DNA of 64,000 bases, taken from CBDCVA01 sp965222935 [NCBI: Candidatus Latescibacterota bacterium] (GTDB lineage: Bacteria; Latescibacterota; CBDCVA01). The DNA lies in NCBI GenBank assembly GCA_965222935.1, contig CBDCVA010000002.1:2232001-2296000 (forward strand), read 5' to 3'. The position numbers were made by a program, and so were the translations under genes. The notes under the pieces are model-generated. The model was not told where the DNA came from. It saw nothing but the letters and a program-made list of their open reading frames with translations, and ran no database searches. Shown piece by piece: positions 32,948-41,135 of this stretch (position 1 is the first letter of the stretch; each line of letters opens with the position of its first letter).

Positions 32948-33835
32948 TCAGCCTCGGCACGGCTCACCGACAAGGTTGTCCTGCGCATGGACGGGCCGGT
33001 AGAGCGTCCGGCGTTTGGGTGGCATGGAGGCCAGAAGTTCCGGGTGCGGCTCCCATTTGTGCCACTTGGCGTTGACCGTGTTGTAGCAACTGAAGATGCC
33101 GATCCGGTTTTGACCCTTGTTGCGCCAGGCGTCGCCCGAGTGGGTGATCGCCTCGGTGAAGAAGAGCAGCGAACCGGCGGGGCAGGCGTAGGTCTCCCAG
33201 AGCGATGAGCGGCGGTCCTGTATGGATTCTGGTGCGGTGAAGGCGGCCTTGTGGCTCCCGCTGACGAACAGCGTGCCGCCGCCGTCTTTCTCCACCGGGT
33301 TCAGTTCCCAGACGACGCGGGTCAGGCCCGCATGGGCCTTGCCGGGGATCTGGCGATAGATGTGCGAATCCCCCTCGAAGCGCATGAGGCCGTTGCCGTT
33401 GTGCGGGCCGAAGTTATCGGAGCCGAACTCGCGATACTGGAGGTAGGCCGATTCGTGGCGGAAGCCGTAGCACGCCTGGCTGGCGAGTGCGGGGTAGGCC
33501 ACGAACTCGTTCATGAAGCCGATGACGAGCGGATGATCGGTCAGCTTTTGCAAGGGACCGCCGATGGGGGATCGCTCGTGCTCGGGAATGGATTCCGGGT
33601 CCGTGGCAAGCCGGACGCAGAACGCCCGCATCGCCTCGATGTCATCGTCCGCCAGGACGCTAGGAATCAGCAGCCACCCATCCTTGTCGAAAACGTACTT
33701 CTGCTCCTGGGTGAGTTCGACGACCGGCAGCCCGTCGGCGTTGGTGCGCGTTAGGTCCAGAGAGGCCTCGTCGAGCTTCTCGCCCATGTTCTTGTCGAAG
33801 ATGTGGGGTCGGCTGCCGGTCGTGGCCGCATCCAT
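32948..33835 (-). CDS. Phytanoyl-CoA dioxygenase (PhyH) family protein with HxG in place of HxD
   Basis: A 295-residue Fe(II)/2-oxoglutarate-type jelly roll. The open frame extends far upstream, but the ATG at 33835 has an AGGAGGGAG site and begins the recognisable domain. Expected Fe ligands are HxD and a distal His. Here the first motif reads FGPHNGNGL (H145-N-G147), so the carboxylate ligand is missing, while the distal His is in EAITHSGDAW. An H-x-G/A site is what Fe/2OG halogenases use to bind halide, but inactive or non-redox members also exist. The 2OG-binding Arg may be in KGQNRIGIF. It is upstream of nothing obvious in the same pathway. Confidence 0.82.
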   Translation of the reverse strand: MDAATTGSRPHIFDKNMGEKLDEASLDLTRTNADGLPVVELTQEQKYVFDKDGWLLIPSVLADDDIEAMRAFCVRLATDPESIPEHERSPIGGPLQKLTDHPLVIGFMNEFVAYPALASQACYGFRHESAYLQYREFGSDNFGPHNGNGLMRFEGDSHIYRQIPGKAHAGLTRVVWELNPVEKDGGGTLFVSGSHKAAFTAPESIQDRRSSLWETYACPAGSLLFFTEAITHSGDAWRNKGQNRIGIFSCYNTVNAKWHKWEPHPELLASMPPKRRTLYRPVHAQDNLVGEPCRG

Positions 33836-33882
33836 GGAGAACCATCTCCCTCCTGTGGCAGTTTGTCGCTTCCCGTGAGGGC

Positions 33883-34740
33883 TTACGTATCCGCTTCGAC
33901 CAGCGCCTTGAGCCGCCTCAGGTTCTCGCCGTGCATTTTCTCCGCCTGCGGTGTCTCCAGAATCTTGGGCACGTTGGCGAAGCGCGCGTCGTTCACGAGC
34001 ATACGGAACGTCTCCGAGCCGATGTGGCCGTCTCCGATGTGCTCGTGTCGGTCTACGCGTGAGCCGAGCGGCGTCTTGGAGTCGTTGACGTGGAAGCAGA
34101 CGAGGCGCTCTAGGCCCACGGCGGCGTCGAAAGCCTCGATCGTCGCGGTGTAACCGTCGGGCGTGGTCAGGTCGTAGCCTGCGGCGAAGGCGTGGGCTGT
34201 GTCGAAGCAGGTGGCGGCGCGCTCCGGCTTTTCGACCTTTTCCAGGACGGTCGTCAGGTGGCCGAACTCGAACCCCAGCGACGTGCCCTGGCCCGCAGTG
34301 ACCTCCAGGGCGATGACGACGTCCAGCTCTTCGGTCCGCTCGATGGCGGCATTGACGGATTCGGAGAGCTGCGCCAGCCCCGCCTCGACGCCTGTGCCCA
34401 CGTGCGCACCCATGTGGGTGACCAGGAAAGGGATGTCCAGCGCGGCGCAGCGCTCGATCTCCTCGACGAAGGCATCGAGTGACTTTTCGCGCAGCTCCCG
34501 GTCCGGCGTGGCCAGGTTGATCAGGTAACTGTCGTGCGCCACGATGGGCGAGATGCCCGTCTCCCGCTGCTTCGCCTTGAACTCGGCGATGATCTCGTCG
34601 GTCAGCGGTTTGGCTTGCCACTGCCGCTGGTTCTTGGTGAAAAGCGCGATCGTGTTGGCGTCGATCTTGGCCCCGCGCTCGATGCCGGTGGGCACGCCCC
34701 CCGCCGTGGGCATGTGTGCGCCTGCGAGTAAGTCGTTCAT
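33883..34740 (-). CDS. nfo: Deoxyribonuclease IV (endonuclease IV, AP endonuclease)
   Basis: Zinc-dependent AP endonuclease of base-excision repair, 285 residues, TIM barrel. Family signatures are ALFTKNQRQWQAKPL, VAHDSYLINLATP, VTHMGAHVGTG, LEVTAGQGTSLGFEF, CFDTAHAFAAGYD and HVNDSKTPLGSRVDRHEHIG, with the His, Asp and Glu residues that bind three zinc ions. The ATG at 34740 is chosen, and a consensus-like promoter ends 22 bases upstream. A PhyH-family gene follows 47 bases downstream. Confidence 0.95.
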   Translation of the reverse strand: MNDLLAGAHMPTAGGVPTGIERGAKIDANTIALFTKNQRQWQAKPLTDEIIAEFKAKQRETGISPIVAHDSYLINLATPDRELREKSLDAFVEEIERCAALDIPFLVTHMGAHVGTGVEAGLAQLSESVNAAIERTEELDVVIALEVTAGQGTSLGFEFGHLTTVLEKVEKPERAATCFDTAHAFAAGYDLTTPDGYTATIEAFDAAVGLERLVCFHVNDSKTPLGSRVDRHEHIGDGHIGSETFRMLVNDARFANVPKILETPQAEKMHGENLRRLKALVEADT

Positions 34741-34762
34741 TTCCGCCCTCCCCGTCGCCGAT

Positions 34763-34791
34763 AGAATACCCTCAGGGTGGTAGCCTGTCAA
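34763..34791 (-). promoter_or_regulatory. Predicted sigma70 promoter for nfo
   Basis: On the minus strand TTGACA (34786-34791), 17 bases and TATTCT (34763-34768). The -35 box is only 12 bases from the -35 box of the divergent promoter at 34804, so the two compete for polymerase or share control. Confidence 0.65.
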
Positions 34792-34803
34792 CGCCAGGGG
34801 TAC

Positions 34804-34833
34804 TTGACAGACGCCGGTCGCTGGGAGCATACT
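34804..34833 (+). promoter_or_regulatory. Predicted sigma70 promoter for the Ldh/SDR operon
   Basis: TTGACA (34804-34809), 18 bases and CATACT (34828-34833) on the plus strand, about 65 bases before the ATG at 34900. It is back-to-back with the nfo promoter. Confidence 0.55.
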
Positions 34834-34899
34834 GCCGTGGCGGTCCGCCGCCTAAGGCCCGTTCGCAGTCTGCGGGCGTTGCTTCACCCTGGCCACTCC

Positions 34900-36021
34900 A
34901 TGCCCCACGTCTCGGATACGCCCCTTCGCGCTTTCATGAAGGCGCTCTTTGAGGCGGCCGACGTCCCGCCCGAGGAGGCGGAAATCGTCGCCGGTCACAT
35001 CATCGACGCCAATCTCATGGGCCACGATTCCCACGGCGTCATGCTCGCCCCGGCTTACCTCGATGCGATCGCGAACGGGGGCATCCTGCCCGGTCGTGGA
35101 CTGCGCATCATCGAGCGGCGGAGCAACATCCTGAGCATGGACGCGCGGGGCGGTTTCGGCCAGGTCGCCGCGGCGCAGGCGACCGATGCAGTGTGCGACC
35201 TCGCGCGAGAGCTCGGCGCCGCGATGGGGGTGTTGCGGCGGACGTTGCACGTGGGCCGCGTCGGTGCTTACGCGGAGCGGGCTGTCGGGGCTGGCTGCAT
35301 CGTCTGGCTCGCGTGCAGCAGCCCGGGTAGGCCGTATTGCGTTGCGCCACACGGCGGCATCGACCGCAAGTTGTATCCCGACCCGCTCGTCTTCGGTGCC
35401 CCGGTGGCCGATGGACCGCCCTTGGTGCTGGATATGACGACGAGCGTCGTCGCGCAGGGCAAGCTCTTGCACGCTAGTGCCCGAGGGGTGCCGGTTCCAC
35501 TCGGCTGGATTCAGGATTACGACGGCCGTCCGACGACCGATCCCGCTCTCTACTGGGACGCTGAACGGCCGGGCTCGATGTTGACGCTGGGAGGTGCTGC
35601 GGGCCACAAGGGGTTCGGGCTCAGCCTCTTGGTGGAGATCTTTGTTAGCCTGCTCATGGATGTGGGCGCCGCCGAAGATGCGCACAACGGCGAGGACGAC
35701 GCTCTGTGGAGCGGGAGCAACGACCTGTGGATCGGCGCGTGGTCGTTGGAGCACCACGGCGGAGCCGAACGGCTAGGGCGTGACGTCGAGACCTTCGCCA
35801 GCCGCGTCAAGAGCGCGCGACCGGGAGATCCGGACCGACCCATCCTCCTGCCCGGTGAGGCGGAGATCCGTTCGCGGGAGCACCGACTGGCCGAGGGGAT
35901 CCCGATAGAGGATGCGACGTGGGCCGCTCTCGCCGGGAAAGCAAAGGCGCTAGGCGTGCCCCTTCCCGAAACGATGGCGGGCTCGGTGTCTTCCGACGCT
36001 AGTGGTGCGGCATCGGCTTAG
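34900..36021 (+). CDS. Ldh family (malate/L-lactate/ureidoglycolate-type) oxidoreductase, copy 1
   Basis: NAD(P)-dependent dehydrogenase of the YlbC/YiaK/MdhII family, which is unrelated to Rossmann lactate dehydrogenases. The 373 residues show GHDSHGV (active-site His), HVGRVGAYAERA, DMTTSVVAQGKL and GGAAGHKGFGLSLLVEIF, which binds the nucleotide. The ATG at 34900 lacks a strong ribosome-binding site but begins the domain. A paralogue follows at 36143 with the same organisation, so this is a tandem duplication. Reduction of a 2-keto sugar acid or similar fits the family. Confidence 0.9.
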   Translation: MPHVSDTPLRAFMKALFEAADVPPEEAEIVAGHIIDANLMGHDSHGVMLAPAYLDAIANGGILPGRGLRIIERRSNILSMDARGGFGQVAAAQATDAVCDLARELGAAMGVLRRTLHVGRVGAYAERAVGAGCIVWLACSSPGRPYCVAPHGGIDRKLYPDPLVFGAPVADGPPLVLDMTTSVVAQGKLLHASARGVPVPLGWIQDYDGRPTTDPALYWDAERPGSMLTLGGAAGHKGFGLSLLVEIFVSLLMDVGAAEDAHNGEDDALWSGSNDLWIGAWSLEHHGGAERLGRDVETFASRVKSARPGDPDRPILLPGEAEIRSREHRLAEGIPIEDATWAALAGKAKALGVPLPETMAGSVSSDASGAASA

Positions 36022-36142
36022 CTGAGGGCGCTGACCGCCCCCCACGCTTGATAGCCGCCGCTCGACGGGGAAATACTACCTCAGTCATTCGATGCCCGAT
36101 GCTCGTTGACGGCTCGCGGACTTCGGTGCATCATGGTGACCT

Positions 36143-37237
36143 ATGCCGCAGATCTCATCCGAATCCCTGAGCGCCTTCGTTAAGGCGCTGTTCGAGGCGG
36201 TGGAAGTCTCGCCCGACGAGGCCTTGATCGTCGCCGATCACCTGGTGGACGCCAATCTGATGGGCCACGATTCCCACGGTGTCATTCGCGCGCCGCAATA
36301 TCTTGACAGGATAGCGGCTCAGGAACTTCTGCCCGGTCATGGGCTGCGTATCATCGAGCGGCGGGGCGCCGTCCTGCGCATGGAAGGCGGAGGCACCTTC
36401 GGTCAGGTGATCGCGGCGCAGGCGACCGATGCGGTGTGCGACCTCGCGCGTGAGCTTGGCGCGGCGATGGGGGTGGTGCGGTACGCGAGGCACGTCGGTC
36501 GCGTCGGCGCGTACGCCGAGCGGGCTGTGAAGGCCGGCTTCGCGGCGTGGTTTGCGTGCAGCAATTCGGGTGTGGGATGGAGCGTAGCGCCTTACGGCGG
36601 AACCGACCCCGCTATCGGGCCTAACCCCATCGTCTTTGGCGCCCCGCGCGCGGAGGGGCCGCCCTTGGTACTCGACATGACGGCCAGTGTCGTCGCCCAG
36701 GGCAAGATCATGCACGCCCGCGCGAAGGGCGTCCCGATGTCGCCCGGTTGCATCCAGGATCACGAGGGCCGCCCTTCCACGGATTCCGATGAGTACTGGA
36801 ACCCTGAACGGATGGGTTCAATCCTGCCGTTGGGCGGCGCGGCGGGGCACAAGGGCTTTGGGCTTGGCCTTTGGGTGGAGATCTTCGCCGGCGTACTATC
36901 GGGAGCCGGTGCCGCTGGCAGCCCGCGCGGCGGCGGGCACAACGCCCTATGGATCGGCGCGTGGTCGCTGGAACGCCTCGGTGGTGCGGAGGGGCTGGCG
37001 CGCCAGATTGAGGCTTTCGCCAGCCACGTCAAGAGCGCCCGCCCGAGAGATCCGAACCGACCCATCCTCTTGCCCGGCGAGACGGAGGTCCGCTCGCTCG
37101 CGCGCCGCCTGGCCGAGGGCATCCCGATCGAGGACGCAACCTGGGCAGCCCTCGTCGAGAGGGCAAAGGCGCTGGGTGTGCCCGCGCCCGAGACCACGGA
37201 CACTGCGGAGCGAGGTAGTGGGGGGATGAGCGCATGA
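36143..37237 (+). CDS. Ldh family (malate/L-lactate/ureidoglycolate-type) oxidoreductase, copy 2
   Basis: Tandem paralogue of the preceding gene, 364 residues. Motifs GHDSHGV, HVGRVGAYAERA, DMTASVVAQGKI and GGAAGHKGFGLGLWVEIF are kept. Copy 2 is shorter around residues 250-265, where copy 1 has an acidic AEDAHNGEDD loop. The ATG at 36143 follows GGTGAC. Its end overlaps the SDR start by four bases (ATGA), so it is coupled to the SDR genes. Confidence 0.9.
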   Translation: MPQISSESLSAFVKALFEAVEVSPDEALIVADHLVDANLMGHDSHGVIRAPQYLDRIAAQELLPGHGLRIIERRGAVLRMEGGGTFGQVIAAQATDAVCDLARELGAAMGVVRYARHVGRVGAYAERAVKAGFAAWFACSNSGVGWSVAPYGGTDPAIGPNPIVFGAPRAEGPPLVLDMTASVVAQGKIMHARAKGVPMSPGCIQDHEGRPSTDSDEYWNPERMGSILPLGGAAGHKGFGLGLWVEIFAGVLSGAGAAGSPRGGGHNALWIGAWSLERLGGAEGLARQIEAFASHVKSARPRDPNRPILLPGETEVRSLARRLAEGIPIEDATWAALVERAKALGVPAPETTDTAERGSGGMSA

Positions 37238-37998
37238 GCCGTCTGTCGGGCAAGGCCGCGATCATCACCGGTGCCGCCAGCGGGATTGGCCGCGCTACGG
37301 CGGAGCGTTTCGGGGTCGAGGGCGCCAGGGTAACGGTCGCCGACCTTGATGGCACCGGTGCCGGGGTAGTGGCGGAGGCCATACGCGGTGGAGGCGGGGA
37401 AGCTATTGCCGTCGCAGGCGACGTCTCCAGTCCCGAGGACTGCGACCGGATCATCGCCGATACGCTCGCCGCGTTTGGCCGGCTGGACGTGCTATTCAAC
37501 AATGCCGCCTGCGGCACCTACAAGTCCGTCTGGGAGCACGACGAGGCCTTCTGGGATCTCATGCTCGGCGCGGGCCTCAGCTCGGTCTTCTACCTCTCGA
37601 AGCGCGCCGTGACCCCTATGCGCGAGGCTGGCGTCGGCTCCATCATCACGACCGCTTCCGTCCACGGGTTCATCGCGCACCCCGACCTGCCGGGCTACGA
37701 CGCCGTCAAAGCTGGGGTGGTCTCCCTGACCCGCGCGATGGCCGCCGACCTGGCCGGCGACAATATCCGCGTCAACTGCATCTGCCCCGGCGGCATCTGG
37801 ACGGGCATCATGGAGGAGTACCTGGCGACCCAGCCCGACCGCGAGGCCACGGTGAGCCTGATCGACGCCATGCACCCATTGGGCCGTATCGGGGCTCCCG
37901 AGGAAGTGGCCAATGTTGTGCTCTTTCTCGCCTCGGATGAGGCCTCATTCGTCACGGGCGCGCCCTACCTGGTGGATGGCGGCTTCCTGGCGTGGTGA
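37234..37998 (+). CDS. Short-chain dehydrogenase/reductase (SDR), apparently intact
   Basis: A 254-residue classical SDR with the cofactor motif ITGAASGIGRAT, the NNA motif FNNAACG, catalytic Ser in ITTASVHG and the YxxxK pair in GYDAVKAGV. VNCICPGGIWT follows as usual. It starts on the last bases of the Ldh copy 2 gene and is followed 12 bases after its stop by a second SDR, so it belongs to a four-gene dehydrogenase operon. Its substrate is probably a sugar acid or polyol but cannot be read. Confidence 0.9.
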   Translation: MSRLSGKAAIITGAASGIGRATAERFGVEGARVTVADLDGTGAGVVAEAIRGGGGEAIAVAGDVSSPEDCDRIIADTLAAFGRLDVLFNNAACGTYKSVWEHDEAFWDLMLGAGLSSVFYLSKRAVTPMREAGVGSIITTASVHGFIAHPDLPGYDAVKAGVVSLTRAMAADLAGDNIRVNCICPGGIWTGIMEEYLATQPDREATVSLIDAMHPLGRIGAPEEVANVVLFLASDEASFVTGAPYLVDGGFLAW

Positions 37999-38009
37999 GG
38001 GGGGACGCC

Positions 38010-38795
38010 ATGGCTGAGGGTCGCTTCGCGGATAAGGTTGCCATCGTCACGGGCGCCGGTAGCGGCATCGGACGGGCGGCGGCGGTTCGGTTCGCGGGGG
38101 AGGGCGCGCGTGTGACGGTCGCCGACATCCGTGAAGATGCCGCCGCGGCCGCGGCCGACGCCATCCGCGGTGCAGGCGGGGAGGTGTTGGTCGTCGCGGC
38201 TGATGTCGGCACCGTCGCCGGTGCCGAGGGCATCGTCGAACGTACGGTTGAGGCCTTCGGGCGCGTGGACGTTGCGGTCAATAGCGCAGCGATCATCGTC
38301 CGTAAAAGATTCGTAGACACGACCGACGACGAATGGCAGCGGCAGCTCGACACGAACGTCAAGTCCGTGTTCTTCCTCTCTCGGCGTGCGGCAACCGAGA
38401 TGGGGAAGGCGGAAGGCGGCGCCATCGTGAACATCTCCTCGGCGGTGGCGTTCGCGGCGAAGGCGCGACGGGCCGCCTACTGCGGAACCGAAGGCGCGGT
38501 AGTGGGGCTCACGCGCTCGCTGGCCCTCGCCTTCGCGCCCATGAACATCCGCGTTAACTGCGTATGCCCCGGGGAAGTAGACACCCCCATGTTCCGTGAA
38601 GGCATCCGTGCCGATCAGGGCGGCGACGTGCCCGATATGGAGGCCGCTGTCGCGGAGATCGGAGGCCAGTCGCCCATCGGGAGGGTGGCTTCGCCGGGGG
38701 AGATCGCGAGTGTTGTGTTGTTTCTCGCCTCAGGAGATGCTTCCCAGATCACGGGTCAGTCCATCCTGCCCGACGGAGGCGTGACGCTGACTTAG
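38010..38795 (+). CDS. SDR family protein lacking the catalytic lysine
   Basis: A 261-residue SDR-fold protein with VTGAGSGIGRAA for NAD(P) binding and the active-site Ser in VNISSAVAF. The YxxxK motif reads AAYCGTEGAVV: Tyr157 is kept, but the position of the catalytic Lys is Glu161 (codon GAA). Loss of this Lys normally abolishes SDR activity. The ATG at 38010 has GGGGGAC upstream. It follows an intact SDR, so it may be a degenerate duplicate or a partner subunit. Confidence 0.88.
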   Translation: MAEGRFADKVAIVTGAGSGIGRAAAVRFAGEGARVTVADIREDAAAAAADAIRGAGGEVLVVAADVGTVAGAEGIVERTVEAFGRVDVAVNSAAIIVRKRFVDTTDDEWQRQLDTNVKSVFFLSRRAATEMGKAEGGAIVNISSAVAFAAKARRAAYCGTEGAVVGLTRSLALAFAPMNIRVNCVCPGEVDTPMFREGIRADQGGDVPDMEAAVAEIGGQSPIGRVASPGEIASVVLFLASGDASQITGQSILPDGGVTLT

Positions 38796-38807
38796 GGAGT
38801 GGAGATC

Positions 38808-39005
38808 ATGAGATTTACAGGGGTCTCACTCGTTTTCGTCACCGCTTCGGTCGTGACCGCCGGCGCCGCATTCGCAGGGCACGAGCTCTCACGAAAGGCG
38901 GTCCAGGAGCCACCAGTTCCCGGTGGTGATGACGGCAGCTGCGCAGCCTCTTTCGGAACCCTTCCGTGCGCGCATCGGGTCCGTGGTACCACGATCTGCA
39001 GGTAG
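38808..39005 (+). CDS. Small secreted protein with signal peptide
   Basis: A 65-residue protein. MRFTGVSLVFVTASVVTAG is a typical signal peptide with probable cleavage after AAFA. The mature part has four Cys, the last two as LPCAHRVRGTTIC, which could form disulphides. GGAGTGGAGATC precedes the ATG. It overlaps the presumed start of the Nudix gene. I do not recognise it, and it may be a gene fragment. Confidence 0.4.
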   Translation: MRFTGVSLVFVTASVVTAGAAFAGHELSRKAVQEPPVPGGDDGSCAASFGTLPCAHRVRGTTICR

Positions 39006-39466
39006 CGCACGCGACCCTCAGCGGACCCCCCTTTCGTCGGGAGCGGTCGGCGGGCGTCATCGGGGCTAGGCCAGGCCCTTCAGGGCCGGATTTCCTGCTC
39101 GTCAGAAGTGGCAGGTGGGGGCATTGGGGCGTCGCCAAAGGCCACATTGAGGCGGGCGAGACCCCGCACGAGGCCGCCGTGCGCGAGCTACGCGAGGAGA
39201 CGGGGCTACATCCGGGGCGGTGGATCGAAGGCTTCGATGCGGAGCTTCACTATGAGTTCACGGCCGCCGATGGAGTCCGCGTAGCCAAGACGGTCCGCTT
39301 GTTCCTCGCCGAGGTGACGGGTGGCGAGCCTCGGACGTCAGCCGAGCACCCGGAGATCGCCTGGGCCGATCTCGAGCGCGCGGAGGCGCTCGGGGTGTAC
39401 GCAGACCTGCTCGAAGCGCTCCGTGCCGCTGCTGCGCGGCTGAGCGAAACCCCGGAAGACGCTTAG
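38966..39466 (+). CDS. Nudix hydrolase (diadenosine tetraphosphatase-like)
   Basis: Cleaves a nucleoside diphosphate linked to another moiety. The Nudix box is complete: GHIEAGETPHEAAVRELREE then TGL. SAGVIGARPGPSG, FLLVRSGRWGHWGVAKG is the arrangement found in bis(5'-nucleosyl)-tetraphosphatases. The only upstream start in frame is GTG 38966, giving an unusual 30-residue extension before the domain, so the true start is uncertain. It ends in a four-base convergent overlap with the EamA gene. Confidence 0.85.
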   Translation: MRASGPWYHDLQVAHATLSGPPFRRERSAGVIGARPGPSGPDFLLVRSGRWGHWGVAKGHIEAGETPHEAAVRELREETGLHPGRWIEGFDAELHYEFTAADGVRVAKTVRLFLAEVTGGEPRTSAEHPEIAWADLERAEALGVYADLLEALRAAAARLSETPEDA

Positions 39467-40329
39467 CCCAGGCCGAGCAGGGCAATACCTACCACGATGG
39501 CTGATGCGGCGATCAGACGCACCGCTGGGGCTCGCTCTCCAAGGACCAGAGCGCCGAGGATGACGCCGAAGATCAAGCTTGCGTTGCGCGCGGTACCGAC
39601 GTAGCTGGCCTGCTCTAGGCTCAGCGCCATGAGCACCAGGCCGTAAGCCGTCGCCATCATGAGCCCTGCCGCGAGTGATGTCGGGAGATACGGGGTGACT
39701 GCCTCGGTGTTGCGGTGGCGGACCATCCACACTGAGAGAAATATCAGGTCCAGGAAGTGGACCATGGCCCCGTAAGCGAAGGGCCCGGCCAGGGCCAGTC
39801 CTCGTTTGTCCGCGAGAGTGTAGCTGGCCACCAACAGCCCGATCCCCAGAGGGAGAATGGCGCTGCGAAGGCTGCCCGCCCGCAGCGGCGCTAGCCACGC
39901 GCTCGGTCGTAACGCGGGTACGAAGCTGGTGTAGGCTCCCAACACCACGAGCGCGATGCCGACTGCCGCCGGAGCCGTAACATGCTCGCGCAGGAGGGTG
40001 ATGCCCAAAAGAGCCAGGAAGAGGGGCGCGCTCCCACGCGCGACGGGGTAGACTACGCCCAGATCGCCGTCGCGATAGGCGACCAGCATGCCGATGAGGT
40101 AGAGCGCCTGCGGAAGCGCGCTGATCAATGCCCATCTCAGTGCGGCTAGCGATGGCATGGGCTCGCCTCGCAGCACCGCGATAGTGAAGAAGGTGGATCC
40201 CGAAACGATGAGCGTGCCCCAAAGCACGGTCGCCCGCTCGGGATGACGCTTGACCAGGAGGTTCCATCCCGCGTGCGGGAGGCCCGATAGCACGGCTAGG
40301 GTGAGAGCGGTTGGGTCCAATTGCAACAA
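39463..40329 (-). CDS. EamA/DMT family transporter
   Basis: A 288-residue inner-membrane protein with ten hydrophobic segments arranged as two EamA repeats of five. Characteristic stretches are YPVARGSAPLFLALLGITLL at the end of repeat 1 and TARNASLIFGVILGALVLGE at the end of repeat 2. Such proteins export or import metabolites. It starts at a TTG near 40329. The 3' end overlaps the convergent Nudix gene by four bases. Confidence 0.88.
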   Translation of the reverse strand: MLQLDPTALTLAVLSGLPHAGWNLLVKRHPERATVLWGTLIVSGSTFFTIAVLRGEPMPSLAALRWALISALPQALYLIGMLVAYRDGDLGVVYPVARGSAPLFLALLGITLLREHVTAPAAVGIALVVLGAYTSFVPALRPSAWLAPLRAGSLRSAILPLGIGLLVASYTLADKRGLALAGPFAYGAMVHFLDLIFLSVWMVRHRNTEAVTPYLPTSLAAGLMMATAYGLVLMALSLEQASYVGTARNASLIFGVILGALVLGERAPAVRLIAASAIVVGIALLGLG

Positions 40330-40603
40330 CTCTTGAACGGATCGTTTTCGCTTCGTGAGCGGCCCGGCGAGTGGCTTGCCCGGGCGCAGGGGGTCAGTCT
40401 AAGCGGGGATCCCATCGAGCGCAAGTGTCACAGGCACTTGGCGCTGCCTCCGGCTGCGACGCGAGAAGCTGAGTGCACGACACGCTCGTCCGGTCGTTTC
40501 AGCTGGCGCTTAGGGGCCATGCGATAGACGAAAGGTGCGACTAAGCCGCCCCTCGCGGGTATCGGCGGCGTGGTATTAGCACGATGACGATGGCGGCTTT
40601 CGC
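40330..40603. other. Intergenic region with no gene recognised
   Basis: About 270 bases between the EamA start and the Xre promoter. I see no convincing coding sequence, RNA or repeat. Confidence 0.5.
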
Positions 40604-40633
40604 TTGACACCGCGCCATAACAGTTGTTATTAT
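40604..40633 (+). promoter_or_regulatory. Promoter and operator of the Xre-type regulator
   Basis: TTGACA (40604-40609), 18 bases and TATTAT (40628-40633). The spacer and -10 contain the inverted repeat ATAACA-GT-TGTTAT (40617-40630), placed so that a bound repressor would block polymerase. This suggests autoregulation of the downstream HTH gene. Confidence 0.65.
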
Positions 40634-40680
40634 ATGATGATAGTAGGACTAGTCACCGGGTGCTTGTGGCGGGCGGAACG

Positions 40681-41067
40681 ATGTCGCAAACGGAGTGGTC
40701 CCCGGAGCGCATCAGGGCTTTGCGCAAAACGGCTGGCCTCTCGCAGGCGGAGATGGCGCGCCATCTCGAGGTCGCCCCGCATACGCTAGTGCGCTGGGAA
40801 AACGGCAAGTCGCGGCCCACGGGCCTCTACGCTTCCGCACTCGAACGCTTTGCCGTCGTCCATGCGCCGTCCCACGGGGAGATGGGGCGAATGGCCTGCT
40901 TTGCCAGTCACCTGCCGCACGTGGTCGGTGACCATCGGCACGGCTGCTCAGTGCTATGGGATGAAGCGCCATCGTGTTCATGCTACGTCGAGGAGGGCTT
41001 ATTCGTGGCGGCCTGTACGAATGCAGGACGGCTAGCGGTGCATTGTCCCCAGTGTGCGGTGACGTGA
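40681..41067 (+). CDS. Xre-type HTH protein with Cys-rich C-terminal region
   Basis: A 128-residue protein. Residues 5-55 form an HTH_3/Xre domain: RIRALRKTAGLSQAEMARHL, then VAPHTLVRWENGKSRPTGLY. The C-terminal half has a set of Cys and His (CFASH, HRHGC, CSCYVEEG, ACT, HCPQC) that could bind zinc. The ATG at 40681 follows GGCGGAAC. A strong promoter with a palindromic operator lies upstream. It could be a phage-derived or metal-sensing regulator. Confidence 0.82.
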   Translation: MSQTEWSPERIRALRKTAGLSQAEMARHLEVAPHTLVRWENGKSRPTGLYASALERFAVVHAPSHGEMGRMACFASHLPHVVGDHRHGCSVLWDEAPSCSCYVEEGLFVAACTNAGRLAVHCPQCAVT

Positions 41068-41135
41068 TCGGTGGAGCCCATCGTGAGGACTGAGCGGCCG
41101 CCAGGAAAGGCTGTGATGGGGTCAGCCCGATAGCC

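Noticed and set aside
33836-34621. N-terminal extension of the PhyH gene
   Set aside because: It is Arg-rich low-quality sequence antiphase to nfo. The ATG at 33835 with AGGAGGGAG begins the real domain.
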